Made by a program: the position numbers and the translations under genes
Shown: positions 31,364 to 40,655 of the stretch, one piece after another
How the letters are laid out: each line of letters starts with the position of its first letter
Numbering within the stretch: the stretch's first letter is position 1
Notes under the pieces: generated by a model
The model's database searches: none
What the model was told of the DNA's origin: nothing
What the model saw: only the letters and a program-made list of their open reading frames with translations
DNA from: an uncultured Collinsella sp.
Lineage (GTDB): Bacteria > Actinomycetota > Coriobacteriia > Coriobacteriales > Coriobacteriaceae
Length of the DNA: 64,000 nucleotides
Direction of reading: 5' to 3'
NCBI GenBank assembly: GCA_902478545.1
Contig: CABSLA010000003.1
Location: 45,280-109,279 of the forward strand

Positions 31364-33334
31364 CTACGACAGGAAAATCCTCGTCCTGCCGCATGCGTCG
31401 ACAGCGACCGGCAGACGCGTGCCGTCGCGCTCGACTAGGTAGCGCATCTGCCGACGGCGTTGGCAGTCACGACAATGGACCTGCCCCGTTGCATCGGTGG
31501 CACAGGTACCCTCGGCGGTCAGCAGGCAGTGCTCGCACACCATAAGCTCAGGGCGGTCGGCATCGACGGGGCCCAAGACGCCGGGGCGATCGGCGAGGCT
31601 GGCAACGAGCTCAGCGTCGTTGGTGACAAGCTCGGCAGGCAAGTACACCCGCCGTGTGCCAAGCCCGCGCAGCCAAGCAAGCGTGGCACGATTCGCGCAG
31701 AACACCGGCGCTGCCACGTCAAACATCACGCCCAGCTCACGAGCCATCGCCACCTGCCCCAGGTTGCGACAGACCACGCGCCCGGCACGCCGCATTAGCG
31801 ACCGGGTCCGCTCGGCATCGCCCACGCGGCAGACCTCGTCGAGCACCACGGTCGCATCGGACAGATCGAGCTCGTCATGCGGGTCGGTATCCATCAGCTG
31901 CCAGGCAAAAGCCACGCGAGCGGGAACCCCCTGCTCCGGCGACTCCATCAGCTCCCCCGTCGATGCATCGTCATCCACCGTGCCGCCTTCAAACGGCAGA
32001 ACCTCAACAGTGCGCTCAACAGGTACAGCAGTGTCCGCCTCGGCCCGCATGCGCTCCAACGCCGTCGCCGTCTGCTCCAGCACACCGGCACTGCGAATCA
32101 GATAGACCTCGCAGCCCGTGTCCACCTTGCGCTTGCAGTGCACGACAACGCACTCCCCCGCCGCAGCGTCCCCCGGACAGGGCACCTGAGGCCAGCGCTT
32201 GGGCACGTCGGGCCGCGCGTCGGCGCCCGGGTAAAACCGGATCTCGAGCGTATCGCCCGCAGCTACCGCGGCATCGAGCTCGACGGCCACCTCTTCGTAG
32301 CCCACCGCCACCAAGCGGCCCACGCGGACACCTTGGTTAATTGCGCGCTCAAAGCTCATGAGCTCGGCACCCGATCTCCCCCGCAGATACGCATCGGTGA
32401 ACCCACGGTTGAACGACCTACCCAGCTCACGCTCAAGCTCCGCCACGATATCGGGCTCCCACGCGCCGTCGCGCACCATATCGAGCGCCCGGCGCCACAC
32501 CCGCACTACGTTGAACACATAGTCGGGATTCTTCATGCGCCCCTCGATCTTGAGCGACGCCACGCCGGCGGCAACAAGCTCGGGCAGGTGTGCAATGCCC
32601 AGATAGTCACGTGGGCACAGCAGGCGGTCGCCCTCAACGGAAACAACGCTCTCCCCCGCCTCGTCCACCAAGTCATATGCCAGACGGCAGGGCTGTGTGC
32701 AGTCACCGCGCATCGCCGAGCGAGCGCGCCGCAGTGCCGAGAACTCACAGGCGCCCGAGTAACCGATGCAAATGGCACCGTGGCAGAAAACCTCAATCGG
32801 CACGCCCGTGGCGCACAGCGCGGCAATCTCGTCGACCGTCAGCTCGCGTGCCGTCGTCACGCGCTCGACTCCCAACTCGTCGGCAGCCAGTCGCACGGCG
32901 CCCTCGCTATGGACGCCCGCCTGCGTGGACAGGTGAATCTCGACCCCGGGAATCGCCGCGCGCAACGCGCAAGCCAGCCCGGCATCCGCCACGATCAAGG
33001 CATCGGCACCCAACGCATACGCGTGCGCTCCCAGCGCCACCGCGTCTGCCAACTCGTCGTCGAACACAAAAACATTGAGCGTCACGTACACGCGCACGCC
33101 ATGGGCATGCGCCACGGCGCAGCCGCGCGCAAACTCGTCATCCGTAAAGCCATGCGCGCTCACGCGCGCGTTGAAACCGCCCAGGCCCGCATAGATGGCA
33201 TCGGCGCCCGCCGCAACAGCCGCGAGCATCTGGTCGAGTCCGCCCGCCGGCGCCAGCAGTTCGGGCAGCGCCGCCCCAGCGGCCCCCGACCCGTTCATAC
33301 ATTGTCCGTTCGGCCCCATCGCCCGAATCGCCAT
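31364..33334 (-). CDS. U32 family protein (RlhA/TrhP-type RNA hydroxylation)
   Basis: A 656-residue U32 'peptidase' family protein. The barrel begins LPELLAPAGGLDQMLAAV, with GADAIYAGLGGFNARVSAHG. The cysteine ligands sit in CHGAICIGYSGAC and GDCTQPCRLAYDL, and GRMKNPDYVF is the usual late motif. Characterised members use an iron-sulphur or cysteine site with prephenate to hydroxylate cytidine in 23S rRNA (RlhA) or uridine in tRNA (TrhP); proteolysis is doubtful. The last ~250 residues are a C-terminal extension ending in CEHCLL and CRDCQRRRQM, possible zinc ligands. ATG 33334 has TAAGGAGTTTGCCG before it, better than ATG 33361. Confidence 0.85.
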   Translation of the reverse strand: MAIRAMGPNGQCMNGSGAAGAALPELLAPAGGLDQMLAAVAAGADAIYAGLGGFNARVSAHGFTDDEFARGCAVAHAHGVRVYVTLNVFVFDDELADAVALGAHAYALGADALIVADAGLACALRAAIPGVEIHLSTQAGVHSEGAVRLAADELGVERVTTARELTVDEIAALCATGVPIEVFCHGAICIGYSGACEFSALRRARSAMRGDCTQPCRLAYDLVDEAGESVVSVEGDRLLCPRDYLGIAHLPELVAAGVASLKIEGRMKNPDYVFNVVRVWRRALDMVRDGAWEPDIVAELERELGRSFNRGFTDAYLRGRSGAELMSFERAINQGVRVGRLVAVGYEEVAVELDAAVAAGDTLEIRFYPGADARPDVPKRWPQVPCPGDAAAGECVVVHCKRKVDTGCEVYLIRSAGVLEQTATALERMRAEADTAVPVERTVEVLPFEGGTVDDDASTGELMESPEQGVPARVAFAWQLMDTDPHDELDLSDATVVLDEVCRVGDAERTRSLMRRAGRVVCRNLGQVAMARELGVMFDVAAPVFCANRATLAWLRGLGTRRVYLPAELVTNDAELVASLADRPGVLGPVDADRPELMVCEHCLLTAEGTCATDATGQVHCRDCQRRRQMRYLVERDGTRLPVAVDACGRTRIFLS

Positions 33335-33496
33335 CGGCAAACTCCTTACCAAGGTATGCATTCACTCTGAAAAATGCCGTCTTCCAGCATACACGAGGCC
33401 TCGGGCGCCCCGTTTGGTTTATCGTGTAATAACTTATGTCCATCCTGCCCCGACGGCACATCCGCCGTCCGGCGCGACATACCTGGAGGTCAATAT

Positions 33497-35695
33497 ATGG
33501 GTCCTCGCCAACGACAGGGACGCAGCCGTTCAAAGACGCATGCCCTGCCCATGATCCTGCTCTCGTTTTTGGGCTTTCTGCTGATTGCAGGCGTAGCGTT
33601 TGGCATCGGCATGGTCGGCAACGTCAACCGCTGGCTGTCCGACCTGCCCGACTACACCGACGCCAACGCCTATCTGGTGAGCGAGCCCACCGAGATCGTC
33701 GACTGCAACGGCAACAAGATCGCAAGCTTCTACACGCAAAACCGCAAGTCCATCACCAAGGACCAGGTTTCCCCGTACGTGCTGCAGGGCACCGTCGACG
33801 TTGAGGACGAGCGCTTCTACGAGCACGGCGGCATCGACCTGTGGGGTATCGCGCGTGCCGCGGTGGCAACCCTCGGCGGCGGCCACGAGGGCGCCTCGAC
33901 GATCACCCAGCAGCTGGTGCGCAACACCATCCTGCAGGAGGAGCAGTTCGACTCGACCATCGAGCGTAAGGTACGCGAGGCCTACATCGCCATCAAGATG
34001 GAGGATATGTACTCCAAAGACGAGATCCTCATGATGTACCTCAACACCATCTACTACGGCCACGGCGCCTACGGCATCGAGGCCGCGGCCGAGACCTATT
34101 TGTCCAAGAGCGCCGCCGACCTCACCCTGAGCGAGGCCGCGCTGCTGATCGGCCTTCCCAACTCGCCTTCGCAGTACGACCCCACGGTCAATCCCGACCT
34201 GGCGCTGTCCCGTCGCAATAAGGTCCTCGACAACATGCTGCGCTTGGGCCACATCACGCAGGAAGAGCACGATGCCGCGCAGGCCGAGCCCATCACCCTT
34301 AACGTGACCGAGATTTCGGGCAGCGGCGTCGACGTGTACTCGCAGCCCTATTTTGTCTCCTATGTGAAGCAGCTGCTGGAGCAGGAGTTCTCGACCGACG
34401 TACTCTTTAAGGGCGGTCTGACCGTCAAGACCACCATCGATCCCACGATGCAGCAGGTGGCGGAGAACGCCTTGCGCGAGCAGTTGGACACGCTCTCGCT
34501 CGATGGCCTGGACATGGGCATGGTCGTCGTCGACCCCAAGACCGGCTACATCAAGTGCATGGTGGGTGGCTACGACTACAATGCCGACGAGAACCACGTG
34601 AACCACGCCACGGCCAAGCGCCCCGTCGGTTCCACCTTTAAGGCCTTTACGCTCGCCACCGCCATCCAAAACGGCATGAATCCCAACGTCACTCTTAACT
34701 GCAACTCGCCGTTCAAGGCTAAGGGCACCACGACCGAGGTCCAAAACTACGCCAACCAGAGCTATGGCAACATCACGCTCAAGCAGGCAACGGCATGCTC
34801 CTCCAACACCGGCTATATCCAGGTGGCCGAGGCCGTCGGCAACAGCAAGATTATCTCGCTCGTCAAAAAACTCGGCATCGATCCTTCTAAGGACAATATC
34901 GAGGACGTTCCCGTCATGACGCTCGGCACCGGCTCGATCTCTCCGCTCGAGATGGCGTCCGCCTACGCGACGTTTGCCAACGGAGGCAAATACCGCCAGC
35001 CAATCGCCATTACCGAGATCGACTCGCGCACCGGCTCGGTCCTGTACCAGCACACCGATAACCCGCAGCAGGTGCTCACCGAGGGCGAGGCCGCCGCGGT
35101 CACCGATGTCCTTTCCGGCGTCATGCAGGGCAGCGGTACGGGCGCTGCCGGCGCCCTGAGCGTCAATCAGCCCTATGCCGGCAAGACCGGCACCACCGAC
35201 AACACCACCAACCTGTGGTTCTGCGGCTACACCCCGCAGCTCGCGTGCGCCCTGTGGACCGGTTATTCCGCAGGCGAGATCCCCATCCAAAAGTACGGCA
35301 CGGATCTGCTGGGCGACAGCACCAACCTGCCCGTCTTTAAGCGGTTTATGAACACCGTCCTTGCCGGCACCGAGCGCGAAGAATTTGCGACCGGAACGGC
35401 CCCCACGTACAAGAACAACAGCGTCTGGAAGTTCTACGGCACCAATAACACCAAGAAGTCGGAGAACGACGACAAGGACAAGGACGAGAACGAGGACGAA
35501 GAGGAAACCACCACAACGACTACCACGACGACCACGACCACCGAGACCACGGGCGGCGACACCACCGGCGGCACCGGTACGACCGGTGGCTCGACGGGCG
35601 GCTCCACTGGTGGTTCGACCGGTGGCGATGGCGGCACGCCTACGCCTACGCCCACTCCCGACCCCTCGCCCACGCCTGACGATACGGTCGGCTAA
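33497..35695 (+). CDS. Class A penicillin-binding protein (transglycosylase/transpeptidase)
   Basis: A 732-residue bifunctional peptidoglycan synthase. It has a short basic cytoplasmic tail, a membrane anchor (MILLSFLGFLLIAGVAFGIG) and a GT51 transglycosylase domain with the catalytic VEDERFYEHGGID. The transpeptidase domain has SxxK in RPVGSTFKAF, SSN in ACSSNTGY and KTG in YAGKTGTTDN. After residue ~655 comes a low-complexity extracellular tail: acidic/Lys, then a run of 12 Thr with one Glu break, then Gly/Thr repeats and PTPTPTPDPSPTPDD. ATG 33497 is chosen because CTGGAGGTCAATAT precedes it and the protein then begins in family style. Divergent from the U32 gene. Confidence 0.93.
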   Translation: MGPRQRQGRSRSKTHALPMILLSFLGFLLIAGVAFGIGMVGNVNRWLSDLPDYTDANAYLVSEPTEIVDCNGNKIASFYTQNRKSITKDQVSPYVLQGTVDVEDERFYEHGGIDLWGIARAAVATLGGGHEGASTITQQLVRNTILQEEQFDSTIERKVREAYIAIKMEDMYSKDEILMMYLNTIYYGHGAYGIEAAAETYLSKSAADLTLSEAALLIGLPNSPSQYDPTVNPDLALSRRNKVLDNMLRLGHITQEEHDAAQAEPITLNVTEISGSGVDVYSQPYFVSYVKQLLEQEFSTDVLFKGGLTVKTTIDPTMQQVAENALREQLDTLSLDGLDMGMVVVDPKTGYIKCMVGGYDYNADENHVNHATAKRPVGSTFKAFTLATAIQNGMNPNVTLNCNSPFKAKGTTTEVQNYANQSYGNITLKQATACSSNTGYIQVAEAVGNSKIISLVKKLGIDPSKDNIEDVPVMTLGTGSISPLEMASAYATFANGGKYRQPIAITEIDSRTGSVLYQHTDNPQQVLTEGEAAAVTDVLSGVMQGSGTGAAGALSVNQPYAGKTGTTDNTTNLWFCGYTPQLACALWTGYSAGEIPIQKYGTDLLGDSTNLPVFKRFMNTVLAGTEREEFATGTAPTYKNNSVWKFYGTNNTKKSENDDKDKDENEDEEETTTTTTTTTTTTETTGGDTTGGTGTTGGSTGGSTGGSTGGDGGTPTPTPTPDPSPTPDDTVG

Positions 35696-35717
35696 GAAGT
35701 ACGCGACTAAAGCCAAC

Positions 35718-35755
35718 AAGGCCCCGAGCAGCTTATGAACTGCTCGGGGCCTTTT
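35718..35755 (+). terminator. Terminator of the PBP gene
   Basis: GGCCCCGAGCAG pairs with CTGCTCGGGGCC around eight bases, followed by TTTTAGTTT. It lies 24 bases after the stop. Confidence 0.9.
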
Positions 35756-35794
35756 AGTTTGAAGCGACCTGGCGGGCGGTCTTTATACCGGCAA

Positions 35795-35830
35795 ACAAAA
35801 AGGGGTACCGACCAACGTCGATGCCCCTTA
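35795..35830 (-). terminator. Terminator of argR
   Basis: On the minus strand AAGGGGCATCGACG and TCGGTACCCCTT form an imperfect stem followed by TTTTGTTTG. It lies ~50 bases after argR and faces the PBP terminator. Confidence 0.7.
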
Positions 35831-35878
35831 CAAGCCACTATGTCAGCGCACACAATGCCGAGCGCACGACCCGCACGC

Positions 35879-36316
35879 CTACTTGCGAGAATTGCTCAGC
35901 TTATTGATCAGCGCCTCGAGACGCTCGCCGTCCTCGGCCGTCTGGGCAATAACCAAAATCGTATCGTTGCCGGCAAGCGAGCCAAGCACATCGGGCAACT
36001 CTGCCGCATCAACGGCGGCGGCGATGCCGGAAGCCGTGCCAGGCTGAGCCTTGATCATAACCAGATTATCGGTACGCAGAACGCCCGTTACGAGCTCGGA
36101 AACCATACGCTGCAGGTGCAGGTCCTCTGCCAGAACATAGATGCCCTCAGGGAGCTTACGCAGCCCCATATCGGCAATATCGCGAGAGACAGTCGCCTGC
36201 GTGCAATCAAAGCCCATAGCACGGAGCTCATCGACCAGCACGCGCTGCGTGCGGACATCCTTATTGCGCACAATATCTCTAATGGCATCCTGGCGCCCAT
36301 TGCGTTTTTTAGCCAT
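35879..36316 (-). CDS. argR: Arginine repressor
   Basis: A 145-residue ArgR/AhrC. The N-terminal winged helix-turn-helix reads RQDAIRDIVRNKDVRTQRV, then LRAMGFDCTQATVSRDIADM. The C-terminal oligomerisation and arginine-binding core has QPGTASGIAAAVDAAELPD and GNDTILVIAQT. The hexamer senses arginine and controls its biosynthesis and catabolism. No arg genes lie in the window. ATG 36316 follows GGAGAGAGGGTTTGT; a longer frame to 36349 adds 11 residues with no site. An AATCA/TGATT inverted repeat lies about 30 bases upstream. Confidence 0.92.
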   Translation of the reverse strand: MAKKRNGRQDAIRDIVRNKDVRTQRVLVDELRAMGFDCTQATVSRDIADMGLRKLPEGIYVLAEDLHLQRMVSELVTGVLRTDNLVMIKAQPGTASGIAAAVDAAELPDVLGSLAGNDTILVIAQTAEDGERLEALINKLSNSRK

Positions 36317-36448
36317 ACAAACCCTCTCTCCAAAAGATGGCGGAGACAATCAATCAGTGATTGAATAGTTTAACGCTATTTGAAGGCTTTTGTGTATAAG
36401 AACGCATTTCGAAACAATTCTATGCAAGTTTGTTTCGTAATGAGCCGT

Positions 36449-37489
36449 TTAGGCGGGTTTTGCGCCCGTCCGATTAAGAAAAGCTGCCAGATGCGTACAC
36501 ATCACGCAGCGCGCGGGCTTGGCGCTGGCGATCGGCCCAAACAACAGACCGAGTCCCCGATGGTTGTCCTTGAGCGCGGCGACCATCTGACGGGTTCGAG
36601 GCGCCTCGAGCATATCACGCATGCGGGCGGAACGCTCGATTGACGACACCCCATGCGGGCTCAGACACAAATTCTCGATGCAGGCGACCAGTCCGGCAAA
36701 GTAGAACTTTTGGCTTGCCAGCTTGAGCCGACCACCGCTATCTGCTTCCGAGAGTGAGTCCGCAAGCTCGTCGAGCGCTCGGGTGTCATCGGATACCTTG
36801 GCATACATGGTGGGATCAAAGGCATCTGTAAGCTTAGGCGCTACCGCGTGGAAACAAGCGTCGCCGCATCCGGAGACGCGCTGCGCCTGCGAGAGCGCGC
36901 ATGCCATAAACCCAACTGTGCGAAACGCCTTGTCGCACAAGAGGCATGCCTCAAACAGCGGACGGCTATACATCACGCCAGAGACTTGAGCAACCAAGCC
37001 GCCCAAAATCAACTGAGGCAACCCGGCCACCATCGAAGATTTGCTATCAATGGAAATATGAGTAGCATCCAAGACGCGCGAATGGCGCTCTCGATGTGCA
37101 TCATAGCGGTCGAGCGACACCGTGGGGAACACTATGTCTGCCGCAGTATCGCACGCGATATCGACCATCTTGGAAAGGGATTGCGGAGCAAACCACTCAT
37201 CGGCGTTCATGGCGATGATTTGAGAGCCGCGCGAGGCAGCAAAACCGGCACGAAGACACGCGCCGCGCGTCGCGTCCTCGACGTCAATCAAATCAATATG
37301 GATGTCCCTGTCGGCAGCAACTTGAAGCGAATGGCGCACACCGGGCGCAGTATCGCGACAGACAACGACAATCTGCAAATCGTAGAGGTCTTGGTTCTGG
37401 ATACTCTCGAGCGCACGCATCGCATAGCTGGGCGAACCTTCTACCACAAGGATCACCGAAAGTCGCGGATGCGAGCCACGTCGAACCAA
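36449..37489 (-). CDS. GT2-like glycosyltransferase
   Basis: A 346-residue protein with a GT-A family 2 N-terminus: PRLSVILVVEGSPSYAMRAL, ESIQNQDLYDLQIVVV, and GSQIIAMNADEWFAP, where NADE occupies the place of the metal-binding DxD. After residue ~200 no acceptor-domain family was recognised. The start is TTG 37489, with GAGAGGACGGATAAT upstream; no ATG gives the conserved N-terminus. It may transfer sugars to envelope polymers, but the acceptor is unknown and a degenerate, non-catalytic role is possible because the DxD is altered. It stands alone between truA and argR, all on the minus strand. Confidence 0.6.
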   Translation of the reverse strand: MVRRGSHPRLSVILVVEGSPSYAMRALESIQNQDLYDLQIVVVCRDTAPGVRHSLQVAADRDIHIDLIDVEDATRGACLRAGFAASRGSQIIAMNADEWFAPQSLSKMVDIACDTAADIVFPTVSLDRYDAHRERHSRVLDATHISIDSKSSMVAGLPQLILGGLVAQVSGVMYSRPLFEACLLCDKAFRTVGFMACALSQAQRVSGCGDACFHAVAPKLTDAFDPTMYAKVSDDTRALDELADSLSEADSGGRLKLASQKFYFAGLVACIENLCLSPHGVSSIERSARMRDMLEAPRTRQMVAALKDNHRGLGLLFGPIASAKPARCVMCTHLAAFLNRTGAKPA

Positions 37490-37650
37490 ATTATCCGTCC
37501 TCTCGACAGCAATGAATCAAACCGTGGTTCATGGTACACCCAGGCAATAAAAGCAATGAGACACCGGTTGCATTGCACGCCAAGAACAGATGTTGCACAC
37601 GCGCAGCCCACAGATGACAGGTGTCGACGCACGACACGTCGAGCCCTCCC

Positions 37651-38475
37651 CTAGTCGAGCACGACAAGCTCGGCGGGATCGTAATCCACGCCCATAAACG
37701 TAAGGCCGCAGGCAGGAGCCGTGGGGCCCGCAGCGGTACGGTCGCAAGCATCGATAACCTCGCGCATCCACTCGGGTTCACGGCGATGCATGCCAATCTC
37801 GACAAGCGTGCCCACGATCGTACGGACCATCGAATGCAGAAACGCATTGCCCTCGATGGTAAACGTCAGGATGTCCTCGCCAAACGCAACCTCATGGCCA
37901 AATTCGGCACGCATCACGCAGCGATGCGTGGGCTTGCCAACGGCCGAGGCAACCTTGCAAAAGCTTTTAAAGTCCTGCTCGCCCAGCAGCGCGGGGCAGG
38001 CAGCAGACATAGCCTCAACATCCAAGGGATAGCGATGCCACCACACGGCGCCGCGGGACAGCGCGGGGCGCGCATCGCGATCGGCAATGCGATAGGTGTA
38101 AGTACGAGAGCGCGCGTCAAAGCGCGCAGAAAAGCCCTTACGAGCCTTGTAGACCTCGTTGATGGCGATATCTTTGGGCAGCAGGGCATCCATAGCCCGC
38201 AGCCACCTACGGCGCGTACACGCGAGCTCAGCGTCCGTTACAGGCACGCTGATGTACTGAGCCACGGCATGCACGCCGGCATCGGTACGCCCCGCGCACG
38301 TCAGATCGATCGGGCGGCAAAGCAGCGTCTCGATGGCTCGACGTAGCTCACCAGCAACCGTCGTCTGTCCCGGCTGCTCGGCAAATCCGCTATACGACGA
38401 GCCATCATAGGCCACACGAAATACGAGTGTGGCGTCAAGCTCGGAAATCGAATTGAAATCAGACGGCGCAGTCAT
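37651..38475 (-). CDS. truA: tRNA pseudouridine(38-40) synthase TruA
   Basis: A 274-residue pseudouridine synthase acting on positions 38-40 of the tRNA anticodon arm. The catalytic Asp lies in CAGRTDAGVHAVAQY; FRVAYDGSSYSGFAEQPG opens the fold. SARFDARSRTYTYRI and FLHSMVRTIVGTLVEIG are further TruA motifs. ATG 38475 has TGGGAGCGCCC before it and is preferred over a TTG at 38490. It follows rplQ by ~90 bases, with a strong terminator between, so it is probably outside the ribosomal operon despite the common rplQ-truA order. Confidence 0.93.
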   Translation of the reverse strand: MTAPSDFNSISELDATLVFRVAYDGSSYSGFAEQPGQTTVAGELRRAIETLLCRPIDLTCAGRTDAGVHAVAQYISVPVTDAELACTRRRWLRAMDALLPKDIAINEVYKARKGFSARFDARSRTYTYRIADRDARPALSRGAVWWHRYPLDVEAMSAACPALLGEQDFKSFCKVASAVGKPTHRCVMRAEFGHEVAFGEDILTFTIEGNAFLHSMVRTIVGTLVEIGMHRREPEWMREVIDACDRTAAGPTAPACGLTFMGVDYDPAELVVLD

Positions 38476-38510
38476 GGGCGCTCCCAACAAACAAGCAACG
38501 GTATCGCGAC

Positions 38511-38541
38511 AAAAAAAGAGGGGTACGCGAACGTACCCCTC
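38511..38541 (-). terminator. Terminator of the spc/alpha ribosomal operon
   Basis: On the minus strand GAGGGGTACG pairs with CGTACCCCTC around TTCG (a stable tetraloop type), followed by seven T. It lies 26 bases after the rplQ stop. Confidence 0.92.
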
Positions 38542-38567
38542 GAATATAGCCTATGCAGACGGAAAGT

Positions 38568-39035
38568 CTACTCAGCGGTCTCCTCAGCAGGAGCCTCCTC
38601 GACGGCCTCGACCTTCTTGGGAGCAGCGGCCTTCTTGGGGGCCGGAGCAGCCTTCTTGGCCTTAGGCGTGCAAGGCTCGGTGACGAGCTCCATGATAACG
38701 ATGGGAGCGTTGTCGCCCTTGCGGTTGCCGAGCTTCATGATGCGGGTGTAACCGCCGTTGCGGTCCTGCCACATGCCCTGGGCAGCCTTGTCGAAGATCT
38801 CGGCAACGAGCTGCTTATCGCCGAGCTTGGCGATAGCCAGACGACGAGAGTGCAGGTCGCCCATCTTGGCCCAAGTGATGATCGGGTCGACGACCGAACG
38901 CAGCGCCTTAGCGCGGGTCTCGGTGGTCTTGATGCGGTCGTTCTCGAAGAGGGCCTTAGCAAGGCTCTTCTTCATGGCCTTGGTGTGGCTCGCATCGGTG
39001 CCGAGCTTCAGGCCCTTCTTAACGTTGTGACGCAT
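38568..39035 (-). CDS. rplQ: 50S ribosomal protein L17 with Ala/Lys/Glu tail
   Basis: A 155-residue L17. Residues 1-~118 match the family (MRHNVKKGLKLGTDASHTKA, FENDRIKTTETRAKALRSVV, NGGYTRIMKLGNRKGDNAP). The last ~35 residues are an extra tail of KKAAPAPKKAAAPKK type ending acidic (EEAPAEETAE), echoing the tail on L31. L17 binds the 23S rRNA near the exit tunnel. GAGGAGAAACTAGACC precedes ATG 39035. It is the last gene of the alpha operon, 30 bases after rpoA. Confidence 0.95.
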   Translation of the reverse strand: MRHNVKKGLKLGTDASHTKAMKKSLAKALFENDRIKTTETRAKALRSVVDPIITWAKMGDLHSRRLAIAKLGDKQLVAEIFDKAAQGMWQDRNGGYTRIMKLGNRKGDNAPIVIMELVTEPCTPKAKKAAPAPKKAAAPKKVEAVEEAPAEETAE

Positions 39036-39065
39036 GGTCTAGTTTCTCCTCAAATATGCGAAGCA

Positions 39066-40007
39066 TTAAGCCTTCAGGCTCAGGCCCATGGACTCAAGCT
39101 TGTCCTTCACTTCCTCGATCGACTTAACACCGAAGTTACGGATGTTGAGCAGATCGTTCTCCGAGAACTCAACGAGCTGACGGACCGAGTGAATGCTGGC
39201 GCGCTTAAGGCAGTTGTAGGAACGGACAGAAAGGTCCAGATCCTCGATCTGCTTGTCCAGCTCGGCGTTGTCGTTGGTGACCTCGGGAGCGAAGATCGAA
39301 GCCTCCTCCTCGACCTCGGGGGTCTCGGCAAGGTTCATAAAGGCAGCCATATGCTGGTTGATGATATTGGCAGCCTGGACCACGGCGTCGCGCGGAGCGA
39401 TGGAGCCGTTGGTCTCGATCTCGAGGACAAGGCGGTCGTAGTCGGTGTGCTGACCGACACGGCAAGCCTCAACGAGCTTGGCGCAACGGGACACCGGCGA
39501 GTACAGCGAGTCGACGTGGATCACACCGATGGGATCGTTGTCGCGCTTGTTAGCCTCGCCAGAGACATAGCCGCGGCCATAGCCGATGCGCATGCTCATG
39601 GTGAGATGGCCGCCCTCGGTGAGCGTAGCGATGTGCTGCTCGGGGTTGACCAGCTCAAACTCGGACGGAATAAAGAAGTCCGCACCGGTGACCTCGCAGG
39701 GGCCGTCAACCGAGATGGTGGCGGTCGCCTCGTCGGTCGTGCCGAGAGCCCTGAAGACAAGACCCTTGACATTCAGGACGATGTCGGTGACATCCTCGAC
39801 CATGTTAGGGATGGTCATGAACTCGTGCTGTGCACCATCGATCTGAATAGCCTCGACGGCGGCACCCTCGAGCGAGGACAGAAGTACGCGACGAAGGGAG
39901 TTACCCAGCGTATCGCCGTAGCCACGCTCGAGCGGCTCGACGGAGACACGAGCAGACGTCTCGTTGATCTCTTCGACCTGAACCTGAGGCCTAATGAATT
40001 CTGACAT
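39066..40007 (-). CDS. rpoA: RNA polymerase alpha subunit
   Basis: A 313-residue alpha subunit. The N-terminal assembly domain has EPLERGYGDTLGNSLRRVLL with the conserved GNSLRR; the linker is acidic. The C-terminal domain (ELDKQIEDLDLSVRSYNCLK, then NLLNIRNFGVKSIEEVKDKL) contacts UP elements and activators. Length and order (rpsD-rpoA-rplQ) are normal. GGAGGTAATAC precedes ATG 40007. Confidence 0.97.
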   Translation of the reverse strand: MSEFIRPQVQVEEINETSARVSVEPLERGYGDTLGNSLRRVLLSSLEGAAVEAIQIDGAQHEFMTIPNMVEDVTDIVLNVKGLVFRALGTTDEATATISVDGPCEVTGADFFIPSEFELVNPEQHIATLTEGGHLTMSMRIGYGRGYVSGEANKRDNDPIGVIHVDSLYSPVSRCAKLVEACRVGQHTDYDRLVLEIETNGSIAPRDAVVQAANIINQHMAAFMNLAETPEVEEEASIFAPEVTNDNAELDKQIEDLDLSVRSYNCLKRASIHSVRQLVEFSENDLLNIRNFGVKSIEEVKDKLESMGLSLKA

Positions 40008-40039
40008 GTATTACCTCCAGCCTCAGCAGCCCGGATGGA

Positions 40040-40636
40040 CTACTTAGAGTAGAGCTCGACGATGAGCTGCTCGTTGATATCACCGCTGATCTGCTCACGC
40101 GTCGGCAGAGCGAGCACGTTACCAGACAGCTTCTCGATATCGACCTCGAGCCAGCCAGGGACCTCAAAGCGCTCGGAGGAAATCAGAGCCTCCTTGATGG
40201 GGAGGAGGTCACGGAACTTCTCGCCGACAGCGACGACGTCGCCGGCCTTGACGCGGTAGGACGGGATGTCCACGCGCTTGCCGTTCACGGTGAAGTGACC
40301 GTGACGGACGGACTGACGAGCCTCTTTGCGGGTGCGGGCGAAGCCAAGACGGAAGACGACGTTGTCGAGGCGAGACTCAAGGATGATCATGAGGTTCTCA
40401 CCGGTGACGCCGTTCATCTTGCGGGCCTTGTTGAAGTAGCCGTGGAACTGCTTCTCCAGAACGCCATAGATGAACTTGACCTTCTGCTTCTCGCGCAGCT
40501 GCATGCCGTACTCAGATTCCTTGCGACGGCGCTTGGGCTGACGGATAGATTCCTTCTTGCTGCTGTAACCGAGCTCAGCGGGATCGATCCCGAGCTGACG
40601 GCAGCGCTTAAGAACAGGAGTCCTGTCGATTGCCAT
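40040..40636 (-). CDS. rpsD: 30S ribosomal protein S4
   Basis: A 198-residue S4 that nucleates 16S rRNA 5'-domain assembly and, in many bacteria, regulates the alpha operon by translational repression. RLDNVVFRLGFARTRKEARQ and VRHGHFTVNGKRVDIPSYR mark the S4 RNA-binding domain. The N-terminus (PVLKRCRQLGIDPAEL) lacks the Cys-rich zinc knuckle, so it is the zinc-free form, unlike S14, L31 and L36 here. GAAAGGATCGTATCAAT precedes ATG 40636. Confidence 0.96.
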   Translation of the reverse strand: MAIDRTPVLKRCRQLGIDPAELGYSSKKESIRQPKRRRKESEYGMQLREKQKVKFIYGVLEKQFHGYFNKARKMNGVTGENLMIILESRLDNVVFRLGFARTRKEARQSVRHGHFTVNGKRVDIPSYRVKAGDVVAVGEKFRDLLPIKEALISSERFEVPGWLEVDIEKLSGNVLALPTREQISGDINEQLIVELYSK

Positions 40637-40655
40637 ATTGATACGATCCTTTCAG

